A stretch of 64,000 nucleotides of DNA from Cryptococcus deneoformans JEC21 (Eukaryota; Basidiomycota; Tremellomycetes; Tremellales; Cryptococcaceae): assembly GCF_000091045.1 (NCBI RefSeq), contig NC_006687.1, positions 411,001-475,000 on the forward strand, written 5' to 3'. The first letter of the stretch is position 1, and every line of letters starts with the position of its first letter. The position numbers and the translations under genes were made by a program. The notes under the pieces are model-generated. The model was not told the DNA's origin and ran no database searches. It saw only the letters and a program-made list of their open reading frames with translations. Below are positions 22,700 to 34,204 of this stretch, piece after piece.

Positions 22700-23917
22700 A
22701 GTATGGTTGTTGAATTAGACCACCTAACCTTGGGATGGCTATTAGGGCAGGAGAAGAGTTGTTTGTAAACTGTTGGTGAAAAAGAGATGTGTGGAATGTT
22801 GCTTTGTTGACGTCAATAACAGACAGCAGTGCGGCCCAGGGATGCTCGCATGGTGTAGATTTGTGCCTCTCTCTTCCCCTTCTGACGGTGTAAGCAATAC
22901 GCTGCGATGTTAGACTGTCTCGTGCTCTTGTGGCCTCATTTTGCACCTGCCCACACCACCAAATGAGACACAGGAACCCCTCGTTTCTCTCTTCGGCCTA
23001 TTGATCACAGCAGTGACGTCACACAATTATCGGATGTAGCCTAATAAAGCTTCGCGTTCACCACTCATCATCAGGGACCGAAACAGTCGAACCACCTCGC
23101 ATCAATAATTAAATAATCGCCTCCTCGCTTCGTCCTCCTCTTTCCACCACCACGCTCCCTATCCGTTCGTTTACGTTCCGTTATCCCGTCCCCGTCCTCC
23201 ATTTTTTTCTGTCAGCTGCCACCTGCTCTACTGGTAACGACTGTAGCTGTAGTGCTGCAGATAACTCTCCCAGATTTTCATGCTCTCAGCTGAAACAGCT
23301 GGCCTGATTTGCAGTGCATAAAGTAATGCATGATAACTGGATGCCGTACGGTCTTATTAATTCCTTGGATTTGGACCCTCTGATGATGCTTGCCAAGAAG
23401 CCGATGAACAGGATTAAGCCATTGACCATTAATAATGAGCCAGGATACTATTTTAATTAACAATCGGCGGTGAACAAGTGAACGGCATCTTATTACTAAT
23501 ACGTATAGGATTGTACGAATAAATAATGGGTAACTAATTATAAAAGCTGTTCAACCACATCATCATCTTGAAGCTTAACTTATTTTTCATGCGTCTTCCT
23601 GGTGTGAGCATTCTATTTCAACTTCGTCGCTAAAAGATATGAAGTATCTACTACAATAAATAATGGTATGGACAACACTTTGTCTATTCACATTTTTCTC
23701 ATCATTACTTTTTAGTCCTTTCAGTAACAATAACCTCCTTTCGTTCGAACAACTTCCGTAGCATAAAAAGCTACGGTCGTTCCTTTCATCGTCTTCTGAT
23801 AAACCGTACTTACCATATCAAAGGGTCATGAATTGACAGTGATCGCATACCATGTAAGATTGATTCAGTACTCGCATGTCTTTGATTGAATGAGACTGCC
23901 AACAGTATACTAGCAAG
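22700..23917. other. 1.2-kb gap with a CT-rich plus-strand tract
   Basis: This is one of the longest gaps in the window and lies between divergent genes. A pyrimidine-rich plus-strand tract at about 23120-23220 looks like a fungal core-promoter/TSS region, which would give the downstream gene a ~700-nt leader. The segment 23460-23880 is AT-rich. No tRNA, repeat or domain-bearing ORF was found. Confidence 0.35.
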
Positions 23918-24525
23918 ATGATGAGAGGCTTCTTCGGTTCTTCGAATAAAACAGCAAAAAAGAAGGAAAAGGAGCATAACAGTAGTGGCACAGATCCAAC
24001 ATCTAGCCTGACTACATCTGGGACCGAGACCTCTAATTACAGTGCATCGTCTAGCTCAAATCGCAGCGAAAGTAAGTTACATTCCATTCCATTCCATTTC
24101 CATTATCAGCGGACAACCGAGAGAAAGCTCTCTAGGCGACGGTCGAGTCGATGGCTGACCGTCGAAAGTTATTAGTTTCTATTACCAGCAGCAGTAGTGC
24201 GTCAGAAGAAAGCTCCGGGACTAGCACATCGTACAGCTCCAGTTCAGACAGTTCACCTGAAACGGATTCGTTGTCGTCATCCAGTGACAGTAATAGCTGT
24301 GAGTAAAGCTTCACCTGGCGACACCATGAAACAACCGCCGTAACAATGCGCTATTTCAGCGGGAGAGACATCCTCCCGAGAGAGCACTTCGCCTGAAAAC
24401 ACATCACGTGCTGGAAGTAAGTATTTCTGCCGCTGCATTTAGTTTACTCATCCTTCGGTGTAGTCACTCGCTTCTTCTCCCGACAAATGCAAAACGTCGC
24501 AGATGCTTTGACCGGCAAAAGATAA
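23918..24525 (+). CDS. Small serine-rich protein of unknown function
   Basis: I do not recognise a family. Proposed exons: 23918-24071, 24206-24298, 24360-24416, 24464-24525, giving ~121 residues. It starts MMRGFFGSSNKTAKKKEKE, runs through a Ser/Thr/Glu-rich region and ends ITRFFSRQMQNVADALTGKR. Introns 2 and 3 have good GTGAGT/GTAAGT donors and correct phase, which argues for a real gene. The first intron is less certain: its GTAAGT donor is perfect, but the acceptor was chosen because it alone keeps frame into the Ser-rich exon. A short amphipathic, basic C-terminus after a phospho-acceptor-rich middle would fit a membrane-peripheral or regulatory peptide, but this is speculation. It ends 56 bp from the convergent PEX8-like stop. 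Confidence 0.45.
24080..24096 (+). repeat. ATTCC pentamer run in an intron
   Basis: Three to four tandem ATTCC units lie directly after the first donor of the Ser-rich gene. It is short and may be polymorphic. Confidence 0.5.
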
Positions 24526-24581
24526 GTAAAAGCAAATATGTCTGGCTCGTCATCATGCATAGTCACCTTGTCCTTTCATCA

Positions 24582-26597
24582 TCATAGTCTTGCTTTCCAA
24601 AATCCCATTTTCCCTTCCTTGTCATCCAGTTTGGCTTTCCATTGGAGCCACCACTCCATCCCTAACCTTCTATGTTCATCTCTAAGATCTTGAGTAACCA
24701 TTTTAAACGCCTCCTCCATCAATATCAATCTATCTTCAGAGCCCCTGGGTGTCTCTTGGATAGCAGTGGATATGCTGTCGAGGTACGCTGGTAAATCGCA
24801 TGTTGGGATGTAAGGCGCCAGACGAATGGCCACCTGACGGCTTGCGCGGGAAGGAGAAAGACGAGACATATACAGTCGGCAAAGCGAAACAGACGAAGGG
24901 CCTCGCAAAGCAGCGTAAGAGGTGATCATGGGATAAGCGTCTTTGAACTGATTATCACTGATGTTCCCCGAGTTTATTTGCTATACGCAGTAAGCATAAT
25001 AACTTTTAAAATAAATAAATAAAATGTCACGCCAACATACTTTGATCAAAATGGTAAGATAGTTGGGCAATAGGATATCGAAAAAATCGCTTTGCGAAGC
25101 TGATGTGCCGAAAGTGGCCGCTGAAGCGCGGAGAAGGGAAAGGAAAAACGTATGTGCAGCCTCGAAACTAGGACGGTGTTGGTATCTGTACGAGTGCCTA
25201 GATCATGTCAGTCTAATAACATTCAATATGAGCATGAGGGCAGGCTCAGCTTACTCTTCCGCGAGGGGTAATAGGATATCAATAGAGCGACGACCAAGTT
25301 GATGAACCAACTCATCTCCTAACAGCAACAGAAATGCAGCTCTCCCGTCTGATAATGGATCCTCTTGGCCCAAAAGGGCAAAGAGCCTTTCGGCAGCTTG
25401 CACCCCACCTTTCCCTGATACGATATCGAGTGACCCAAACAGTATGCGGTGGTAATTCTCAAAACTACCTTTACTGTCATCAGTGAGGTAGGCGAAGGAC
25501 GCTAAGGCGAGAAGCAGCTCTACCGCACGATCGACGGCCGGAGATTCATTCTCAGATGAAGTGACTCTGGCAACGAGAATGTCAATAATTGCGGAGGCGG
25601 GGAGAAGGAAAGATGAGAAGACTGATTTATGATGTTCTAGAGTCGGGGTTGCTAGAAGATATATCGTAATAAATCAGCTCGGCTTTTTCGTAATAAGCTA
25701 ATGGCTAGACTAACCATCAACTGTTTGTTCAGACAGTTGTTTTTCAAGTTGGCCCCCTATGTCCCGAATGGTTAAGCAGAATCTGCTGAGGGCATCCCAG
25801 AGATGACCTCTGCTTGATGGCCCTCCTGAATCAAGAATGACGAACGAACGTGCCAAGGCTCTTGACGTTATGGCAAGATTATCCACGCCATTTGGACTGT
25901 CTCTTTGTGATTGATCGATCAACGTGTAAAAATGTTTTTCCAACTCAGCATTTAGACTCTGCACGACCTTATTCTTAGCGCACTTTCTTCGTTTAAACAT
26001 GACTGAACCGATACTGACCAATATATCCAGGACACCCGCTCTCTTTGCATCCAGATGAGGTATAGCTGTACAGAAAAGTAGCAGATTGTCATCCAGGTTT
26101 TTGTCGATGCACCCTGCTAGCCGGAGAATCACTTCTTCCTCCAGTTTGACCCTGGAATGACCCCAGTCTACCATCTGCACGTCATCCAAACCCTCTAAGA
26201 CTCCTACCAAGATATGCAGTGGTCTGGAGGAGTCATTGGACGAGGATAATACGCTCGTCAAGACATGTGCAAGCCAGCTTCTAGCCTTGGCTGTCGTCCT
26301 ATAATGAGAAAAGTAAACATCTTTCTTTTCCTCGTTGATTCTGTCGACTACAGCAGAGACTGAGAGCCTAATGGCGTCCCTGACGTCCGCTGTTGATATG
26401 GTGGGCGTATCCCATAATGATTGTGAGGATATGAGCTCTAAGATGAACTCTTTGAGAGGAGTCGGGCTGAGGGAGGAAAAGAAATGCGTGATGGCGCCAA
26501 GTAGAGTTCGATTGGACAGCGTGATTGGAGAAGGAGAGCGAAGAAGGGTGATAAAGGCCGACAAGACGGCAACGGTGTCATTCTTAGATTGGGCCAT
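24582..26597 (-). CDS. PEX8: Peroxisome biogenesis factor 8-like protein with C-terminal PTS1-like ARL
   Basis: Four exons: 26597-25715, 25651-25255, 25197-25041, 24980-24582, giving 611 residues, all phases consistent. The protein is almost wholly helical. It contains a HRPSFEAAHTFFLSLL block and a Q..FKDAYPMITSYAALRG block, which I associate with the conserved C-terminal half of fungal Pex8, an intraperoxisomal importomer organiser. It ends in ARL-COOH, a PTS1 variant. Yeast Pex8 is also targeted by a C-terminal PTS1. The family call is from memory of these blocks and the tripeptide. The alternative is another large helical-repeat protein. Confidence 0.65.
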
Positions 26598-27030
26598 TAT
26601 TTGTTATCTGATGTTGTGGCCGATGGTTACAGGGCCTTTTTAACTTGTAATTGGGCGAGAGATGGATGAGGTGTAGTCTCGCCGTCACTTTACGGACTCT
26701 TGTCTCTGCCAGTGTCGTTCGTCTTGATAGACTGGACAGCCGGCTATCATTGCCAGTCAAGCTCTGGTGGTGGAGGTTAATAGAGCGATGAGAAAACGAG
26801 GGAACGCACACAGATCGGGACACAATGAGCGCGCTGTGTTTGCTGTAATTTGTATTTTGAATGCTGAAATTTTGCTTCCGCTTTTATTTAACTATTGCTG
26901 CCATTACACCACTTCCATATACCTGCTGTTGCAGCTTGCTGTTCTTCCAACGGACAAATATAACATCCAACTGTCCATTTCTTTACGATCTCAAAAGCTT
27001 TGCCACACTCTATTTTTGAGTTACACACAA
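26598..27030. other. Shared divergent promoter (PEX8-like / NKAP)
   Basis: A 433-bp gap lies between head-to-head start codons. It is CT- and AT-rich near the NKAP start. No separate gene was recognised. Confidence 0.4.
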
Positions 27031-28538
27031 ATGGCAACCATTCACCCATCTCGCATGCGTTTGGTTCCCGGGGCAGCTCAACAGCGACTGCCGCCACCGT
27101 CCTCTGCAGAATTACCATCTCGAGAAGACGAGCTCAAGAAAAGCTTAATGGAGCGCAGATCAAGGGATGACGGAGCTGGGTCGAGGTCCGACATGGAAAG
27201 AGGGAATAGGGATGACCGTGATAGAGCATATGAGAGAGACAGGAAGGATAGCGGTTATGACCGGGACCGTCGAGACCGAAGAGACGGCAATGACGGGCGC
27301 CAACGGGACGAACCACCCCACCAAGAGCGTCGTGCTTCCCCTTCTTATCAACCATACCATTCGCATGACATGACTGGGTCAGCTCCGGCTCCATCTGGTC
27401 CTCCAGGTGCTGGACATGGGTATGGCTATGGGAGACGCGATGATATCCCGCGTGGACCACCCGGATCAGGTGGAGCTGCTCCTGTTTTCAGAGGAAGCTG
27501 GCAAAACCCTCCTCCAAGATTCAATGGACCTATAGACTTTGAGAGGTGAGTTATGGTTGGCTATATAAGACCCCATCAGGCTTATTTAATCCGTTTCCGC
27601 AGACGAAGGCAAGAGCGCAATGACAGTACATTCTCAATCTGGCCTGCATCTCCGAAGGGACCGCATCGTGATGAAGAGTTTGTTTTTTCTTTCTTCTTAA
27701 TTCATTTTTACATATCAAAATAGAGTCGCTAATAGCAACCAGTGAAATTGAAGCTGAACGCAAAAAGTCAAAGTCCAAATCTTCTCGCAAATCGAAATCA
27801 AAACGGTCAAAACGTTCCAAATACTCCGATTCTGATTCGACTGATTCTGAAGAAGAACGAAGACGCCGACGTAGAAGACGTGAAAAGGAGAGAGAAAAAG
27901 ACCGAGGGAAAGACAGGGAGAGAGAAAGGAGGCATGATTCGGATGACGAAGAGCGGGAAAGACGAAAAAGGCGCCGGAGCGAAAAGACGGACGATGACCA
28001 GTGGGTCGAAAAAGGCCATGAGAGGCAGTCGAAAGGAAAGGAAGTTATCCCTGCGCCAGTCAAGGAACAAGTCGTTGAAAACGACGATGACGATGTTGAA
28101 GTTGGACCACAGTTGCCTAAGGAAATCAATGAAAAAAGGGGCCGATCCGCGTGAGTGGCATGGAATTCTAGCTTGGCGTGTTCTTTACATATACTAATCC
28201 TTTTTACTAGCTTCGCCAACATGCTTCCCGGTGAAGGAGAAGCTATCATGGCATATGCCGAATCTGGTCAACGAATTCCCCGACGAGGTGAAATCGGTCT
28301 CGATTCTGAACAAATTGCGGTATATGAATCCTCTGGCTATGTCATGTCGGGTTCTCGTCACCAACGCATGAACGCAGTTCGCATGCGCAAAGAGAACCAA
28401 GTGATCAATGAAGCGGAGAAGAGGGCGATTCTCAAGCTGCAGCGGGAGGAGAGGATGAAGAAAGAGGGTGCAATTGTCAGTCAGTTCAAGGAGATGATTG
28501 ACGAGAATTTGAGAAAGCAGGGGTTGGATGGGCAATAG
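27031..28538 (+). CDS. NKAP-family spliceosome-associated protein
   Basis: Four exons: 27031-27545, 27603-27677, 27743-28150, 28211-28538, giving 441 residues. The N-terminal ~170 residues are rich in Arg/Asp dipeptides (DRDRRDRR). A Lys/Ser then Arg/Glu-rich middle follows. The C-terminal ~110 residues are the conserved NKAP (UPF0396) domain: [66 protein letters not shown] proteins bind RNA and associate with active spliceosomes. The acceptor after CTAAT...CAACCAG (27742) was chosen because it keeps frame and has a good branch site, although the preceding donor GTTTGT is weak. Confidence 0.88.
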
Positions 28539-29221
28539 GGGTATCAGCATATACGCATCATGTCATCTTCCGAACTGATCATCTGCCATACTGCCATACG
28601 ATAGTGTAAAAATGTGGGCTGGTGGCCGAAGATGGTAATAATTGGATGCACAATAGCACAGTAGACCTTTCTTTTGGGGCGGGGTTCTTGAAATGGACAC
28701 AGCAGGTGACCCGAGCGGGCTTACGTCAAAGCGTAATTAAGGAAAACTTAATACGGCTGAGCCGAATTGTAATGCCGTGGAGGATCTGATTAGGGAATTT
28801 TGTAATTATAACGGAGAATTGTTTGATTCTCGTTGGGCCGCGTGCGGCGAGGATCCTCCGGGCCGATGATGCACCCTCGCTATTTGTGACCCCTTTCTGC
28901 TCTTCCGTCCTTTTCTTCTCCTCCATCCTCTTCCGCAGCTTTCTCTCATAGTATAAATTCGCCACCCTCCCCTCCCCCTCTGTCGCAATCCTTACTCGCT
29001 TTTCCCCTCTTAGCCGACTTAATTACGAGCGGCTTATTCCCTCGCGCGCTCGCGATTCGGACTTCTGCCAGACAGCCACGTCCTCGTTCCTGTCGCCCAT
29101 CATCTCCTCCCTTACAATCTCCACACCACGGCGCTTCTTGGGACATCTTGTTCTGCAATCTGGCGCGTAAAAAGATAGCCTGCACTTCCTAACTGATAAT
29201 TGATAATCTGTTCCAATCAAA
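28539..29221. other. Intergenic gap between NKAP and the ubiquitin protease
   Basis: About 680 bp between same-strand genes: NKAP 3' UTR, then a CT-rich promoter (28880-29210). No other gene was seen. Confidence 0.35.
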
Positions 29222-31741
29222 ATGTCGGCTTTCCGCAAGTTTGTCGGTAACAAAAACGCGGGCATATCTGCATCAGAGGGTGATCAAGATCCAACCGATG
29301 CATCCTTGCTACCGCGCGCAAACGCCGACGAAGAGCGTCTGTGGGGGATAGAAAACTTCTCCAACTCTTGCTTCTGCAACTCAGTTTTGCAAGCTCTATA
29401 CGCGTGTTCCACGTTCCGCGATTTCGTGGAAGCTTATCCCGATATCCTGCCGCCTCGGCGACCGATTGGACCTTCACAGGTGGAAAAAAGGTATCCCAGC
29501 GTCGAATGGGATGGCCCAGTTCCGGGATGGGACCCATCCATTAGACTAAATAAGGAACATAGGGCTTTCATTGCCCTGCAGGAGGCGAATACTTCAATGA
29601 CTCCTGGCGGAAAGGAAAAAAGGAATTGGATGGGTCGGAAAATGTCTTCCGCACAATCCGCTCCGACATTGGCGACCCTTCAAGCCAGCCAGCCCGAACC
29701 ACTTCCAAGTTTACCAAACCCTTTCCCCAATTTTGACGATCCTCTGCTGGTCAGAACGCCTGCATCGGACAATGACCCGCCTCTTACATTGTTCCAGACT
29801 TTCCAGACGCTTTTCTACTATTTCTCACATTCTCCGCCTCACATGCCCATCAAAGGCAAGGGTCAGACGAAGGACTCTGAAGGCGCTCTCATTGAGTATA
29901 CCGAAGAGGAAAAAGTGGATGATTCGGGTGTCGAGGTGCCTGAGAAAGCCTCTTCATCGAATCAAGGCCAGCCCGCTCAATCAACTTCAGCATCGTCGCA
30001 GCAAACTCAGAGTCAAGGCCAGAACGCTCAGTCTTCAGGTCCTTCGAAACTTGCCTCCCTTCCACCGCCCTCCACATTTCGTGAAACAGGTGCTTGGCGA
30101 GCAGGTCAGCTTGGCTGGGGTGTTGTCCAGCCTAACGACGTCATGGATGCTGTCAAGCGCTCTGCGCCATCTTTCAACAACGACGATCAACATGATGCAC
30201 ACGAATTCTTCAGTGTTGTAGTCAACACTCTCGCCAAAGAAGTCGACGCTGTCAATGAAAAATTGAGAGCGCAAGGGAAAGAAGTGGCGAAGATGACTGC
30301 GCCCTGGGCAAAGACATTTGTCGAAGCACTATTTCAAGGTATCACTACCAGTGAGACAAAGTGTCTGAGCTGCGAAACAGTGAGTTGCGTGTGCTTCATT
30401 CTTCGAACTTTTCTGACTACGCACGTGCCTTACTAGATATCTTCTCGAGACGAAGAATTCATTGATTTGTCTGTGGATATTGAGCAGCACTGCTCTATCA
30501 CCTCCTGCCTCCGCCAATTTTCCTCAGACGAAATGATGTCCGGAAGGGAGAAATTCTCTTGCGAGTCCTGTTCTGGTCATCAAGAGGCGAAGAGAAGGTG
30601 AGTGAGCCAGGTTCAGCGCCATAACATCGCTGATCCATTTCTATAGCATTAGGATCAAACGGCTCCCGCCTATCTTAGCTGTCCATCTGAAAAGATTTGC
30701 CCACAATGAGAGTTATAGAGCCATCAAGTTGTTTTACCGGGTAAATCATCCCACGACTCTGATCCCACCCAACACAACAGATAATTGTGAAAACCCCGAC
30801 CAAATTTATGACCTTGTGGCGATTATGGTGCACATTGGAAAGTATGTCAAACTTTGAGTATTATTATTAATACACTGTCGCTCACCTTTCAAACTAGCGG
30901 TCCTGTTCAAGGCCATTATGTAACGGTCAAGCGAACGCCTTCTGGTCGTTGGGTCATGTGTGATGACGATAATATTGAGGCCATTGAGGAAAATCAGCTA
31001 GAGTACTGGCTTGGTAACCGCACCCAGGGCCAAGGCTATGTCTTATTTTATCAGGCGCGGGGCATCACTGCCGAACACTTGGGTTTGAAAGTGGAAAAGC
31101 GAAAGCCCAATGGAGTATTTGAGCCCGTTGGAGAGGGCGTCAGATATGCTGATGGTTATGGACAAGCTCCCGCTATGGCGCCGGTAGCCTCAGCTACCCT
31201 GAATAATGTCAGGACTGTGAATGGTGTAAGGGAGGAAGAGGAAGAGGAAGTCGCCTCGAGTTCGGGGTCAATTTCAGTCTCTGTACCTGGTCTAAAGCCG
31301 TTGTCATTGGCTTCGCCAGTCTCGTCACCTTCCGCTACACCCAGCAGTGTTGGCTCCCGCGTTGATCGCCAACTTGGCTTCAATACACCCGCAAATGGGG
31401 TAGCGCATGAGTCTACGGCACGACCACCACTCAAAAAGGAACTTAGCGACAAAAAATGGTTTCGTCGCATGTCCATGTCAGGTATATCCTCATCTGCCAA
31501 GGACAAAGAAAAGACCTCTAATAGCAAAGACAAACCGGTTAATGGCCTTTCTAACGGAGGTACTACCCCCCTTGCCGAGTGCCGGACGGACACGTCATCC
31601 TCGGCGGACGTGACCTCCCTAACGACTGGTCAACCAACGTCAATCCCGAAGTCGCAGAAAAGATCCCTAAACAGTGCCATACCCTCTGCCCGCTCTTGGA
31701 TGGGAAGGGCGGAAAAGACACATGGAAAAATATCGAGATGA
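29222..31741 (+). CDS. Ubiquitin carboxyl-terminal hydrolase (USP family, Ubp9/Ubp13/USP12-46-like)
   Basis: Four exons: 29222-30379, 30437-30597, 30647-30841, 30898-31741, giving 785 residues. The Cys box is [20 protein letters not shown] with catalytic C50. The usual GNT before the cysteine is here SNS. The QHDAHEFF segment (D in QQDAHEFL) and a Zn-finger C..C pair (CLSCET, CESCSG) are present. The His box is [12 protein letters not shown], followed by the [11 protein letters not shown]sp box and GYVLFYQAR end. A ~190-residue insert rich in Pro/Ser/Gln separates the Cys box from the fingers. A Ser-rich C-terminal tail of ~220 residues follows the catalytic core. USP12/46-class enzymes work with WD40 partners. 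The substrate is not deducible here. Confidence 0.9.
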
Positions 31742-32377
31742 TTGCGCACAGTGTGGAGTTGAGGTCCGTACGCGAGGCGGGATTGAGGTGCGAGATGGAG
31801 GAGAGAGCGCTAGCGGAAAAAGTGAAGCAGGTTTGGCTACAAAGGGAGAGAAGGTAGGGATGGGAGGAAGGTTGGTACTTGGGATAGGCAGTGTATGTAC
31901 AGTGTCAGTATGTAGATGGAGTCGTTGTACAGTAGGTATAGGGGATTATACGAAAATACATCTTCACAGGTTCTCACTATGCAATATCTCTGCTATATAA
32001 CAAACGTGGCCTCGCTTCGTTTTCTAGCACTGGCAAAACGAAATGTAAGTTGGGAATAATCGCAACAGACTGGTTCATCTGTGGGTATCTGCGGCAGGGG
32101 TTGCTTACCTGTTTGTGTAGATTTTTGTTCACTCTTTGTGGTACCAGCAGTGTATGATGTGGGTTATGGGATCATGCTGGTTTCATGTAGCTTTCCTTTT
32201 TTGAAAACTTCATCACCCAAACCCAGAGGTCAGTGGCCAACGTTGTTAGGTGACTGAGTCATGGGTATATCCAAAGAATTATGAAATCTGCTTCACGCCC
32301 ATCGTTTACGTATCTTTAACGTGAAGCTCCGTCTCAATCAACGATAGAACACACATACATTGTACCATCTGCTATAC
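31742..32377. other. 3' flanks of two convergent genes
   Basis: This 636-bp gap between the ubiquitin protease and COQ10 stops probably holds both 3' UTRs. Short open frames continue past the protease stop in other frames but have no splice support. Confidence 0.35.
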
Positions 32378-33342
32378 TCATTGCTTCCCTTGTCCCCAAA
32401 CCTTCAAACATCTTTCTTCAAAAGCTTCGACCATTTTTTCTGCAACTTTGGGTAACACCGCTTGACTGGCAATCCTATGTAAAGGGTTGAGGAAGCTGAA
32501 GGCTAAGTCAATGGTCAACAAGCTGGGACCATGCGTGGGGTCTGCAGGCGATGCGGAATTCGGGATTCGTGAATTCGAAGAATCAGATGAAGGATTGCCA
32601 AATGATGGATGAGGGGATATTGATGAAGCGGGGCTGAAAGTCCAAGATGTTGTTAGGGTTTTGAACATAGGAGTCTGATTTGAAGCTGTCGCCTGATGAC
32701 ACAAGCGTGTAAGAAGGCAGATTCTCATGGGCAAACGAACACACTCACAACAACACTCTCGTATGGTCTGCCTACGACCTTACTGACATATCTCTCTTCT
32801 AATCCTCCGAATCCGACCGCTAGTTCTGCCAGCACTTCGAACGGCTTATCCTCCGGTTTCCATCCTACCCATTCTCTTGTCGAAGAGAAGCCAGGTGAAG
32901 ATGGCGCAAGGACAGTTGAGGATTTGCAGAAAGGAATAAAAGATGCGTAAGACGGGACATCTGAAACTAAAGAATACAGCTGAGCCTGGGAATACCTGCA
33001 AAATTTGTCTGATTAAGCAAAAGAAAGACCTCGGACATATGATCGCACGACCAGCACATACGGTAAGATCTTCCTGGCATGATACCGTTGCACTTCACCG
33101 TCAACCTCGACTCCTTGAGCTCGAGCATTCTCGCTAGTATCTTCTTGACCTTGTCCTGGCACAAGACTGGCAATCTTTGTGAGGTCCGGCAAAGAGAAGA
33201 ATGTTCGACTCTGGATGTCAGCGGCAATATTATTCGAGCGGGTAAGGCATCGGCAGGAAGATGCGAAAGTCGGACGGATCCGCGGCGTTGAGCGGGTTGC
33301 AGTTCTGAAAGAACACTCTACTGTGCGTGATATAGAGGACAT
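32378..33342 (-). CDS. COQ10: Coenzyme Q-binding protein COQ10 (START-like)
   Basis: Three exons: 33342-33062, 32995-32749, 32692-32378, giving 280 residues. An Arg/Ser-rich N-terminus with few acids looks like a mitochondrial presequence, followed by SRTFFSLPDL. The START-like domain begins at KILPYSQAQLYSLVSDVPSYASFIPFC, continues with EWVGW...FEVLAELAVGFGGLEERYVSKV, and ends TIDLAFSFLNPLHRIASQAVLPKVAEKMVEAFEERC, a COQ10 signature. COQ10 binds coenzyme Q in the inner mitochondrial membrane and supports respiration. A ~30-residue Ser/Pro insert precedes the final strand-helix. Confidence 0.92.
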
Positions 33343-34204
33343 TGTTGTGAGAATGGAAGTGAAGATAAAGGATAAATATATAGGGGTGAAGGTTTGAAGA
33401 ATTGATATTTACGGCGAGGCAAATGACAAACGACGAACGACAAACGCCGGTCACCGGACCTTATTAGGCTTCTCTCCTGGTGTGAGCGTCGTTGTTCTTG
33501 CATCATGCAGTGGCAACCATCATTATTCCTGTACGAGTACTTGTATACTAGCTGGATAAGAAGCAACCTGAGAATATGTACATGTAGTAACTACATCCAC
33601 ATGCTGAATAAAGGATAGCAGAAATCGTATACGGTTATAAGGTCGTGCAATAATCTATTTACTCTATTATTGAGATGACTACTACAATACTACTGTTACA
33701 TTGAGTACTAATAAATAATAATAAAAGCAGCTAGCAGTAGCAGTTGTGGTGATGCTAGAATCAGACACTAAGTCGATTCAAAGCGATATTTGAATGTCAA
33801 AAGCTAGACGATGTGGTTATGAAAGTTGTGCGCAACAGATTAGACAATTTAAATCAAGATTAGGGAATAAATATATGGAGCGATAAGAAAATGACACCAA
33901 GAAGCAAGTGATTGTTGTGTGAATGAGCTACGACTACTTCGAAGAGAATTCAAGCCGCTTCATTCATCGTATCATGACTCGACCTTTTCTGATTCAAGTG
34001 TTCTTCCTTCCCTTTGTTGCTTTTGGTTGTGCAATACAAACGATGCAACGATACAGTCATTATCTCGTGTTGAATCACATCATAAAATATGAGTACTAAG
34101 CTGCCAGAGAAACCTATCACACGTTTACAATACCATACTATTATCGTAACCACTATACTGACATTGCCCTTTCGTTCAAGAGAAAACTACCGTCATGTAC
34201 ATTT
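33343..34204. other. AT-rich 0.86-kb gap
   Basis: It lies between two minus-strand genes: COQ10 promoter, then the 3' flank of the SH3-RA gene. 33560-33900 is AT-rich with many TA/ATA runs. No coding or RNA signal was recognised. Confidence 0.35.

Noticed and set aside
31579..32000. Alternative-frame ORFs past the ubiquitin protease C-terminus
   Set aside because: The protease exon 4 frame is open to its own TGA at 31741. Switching frame would need an unsupported intron in a low-complexity tail.
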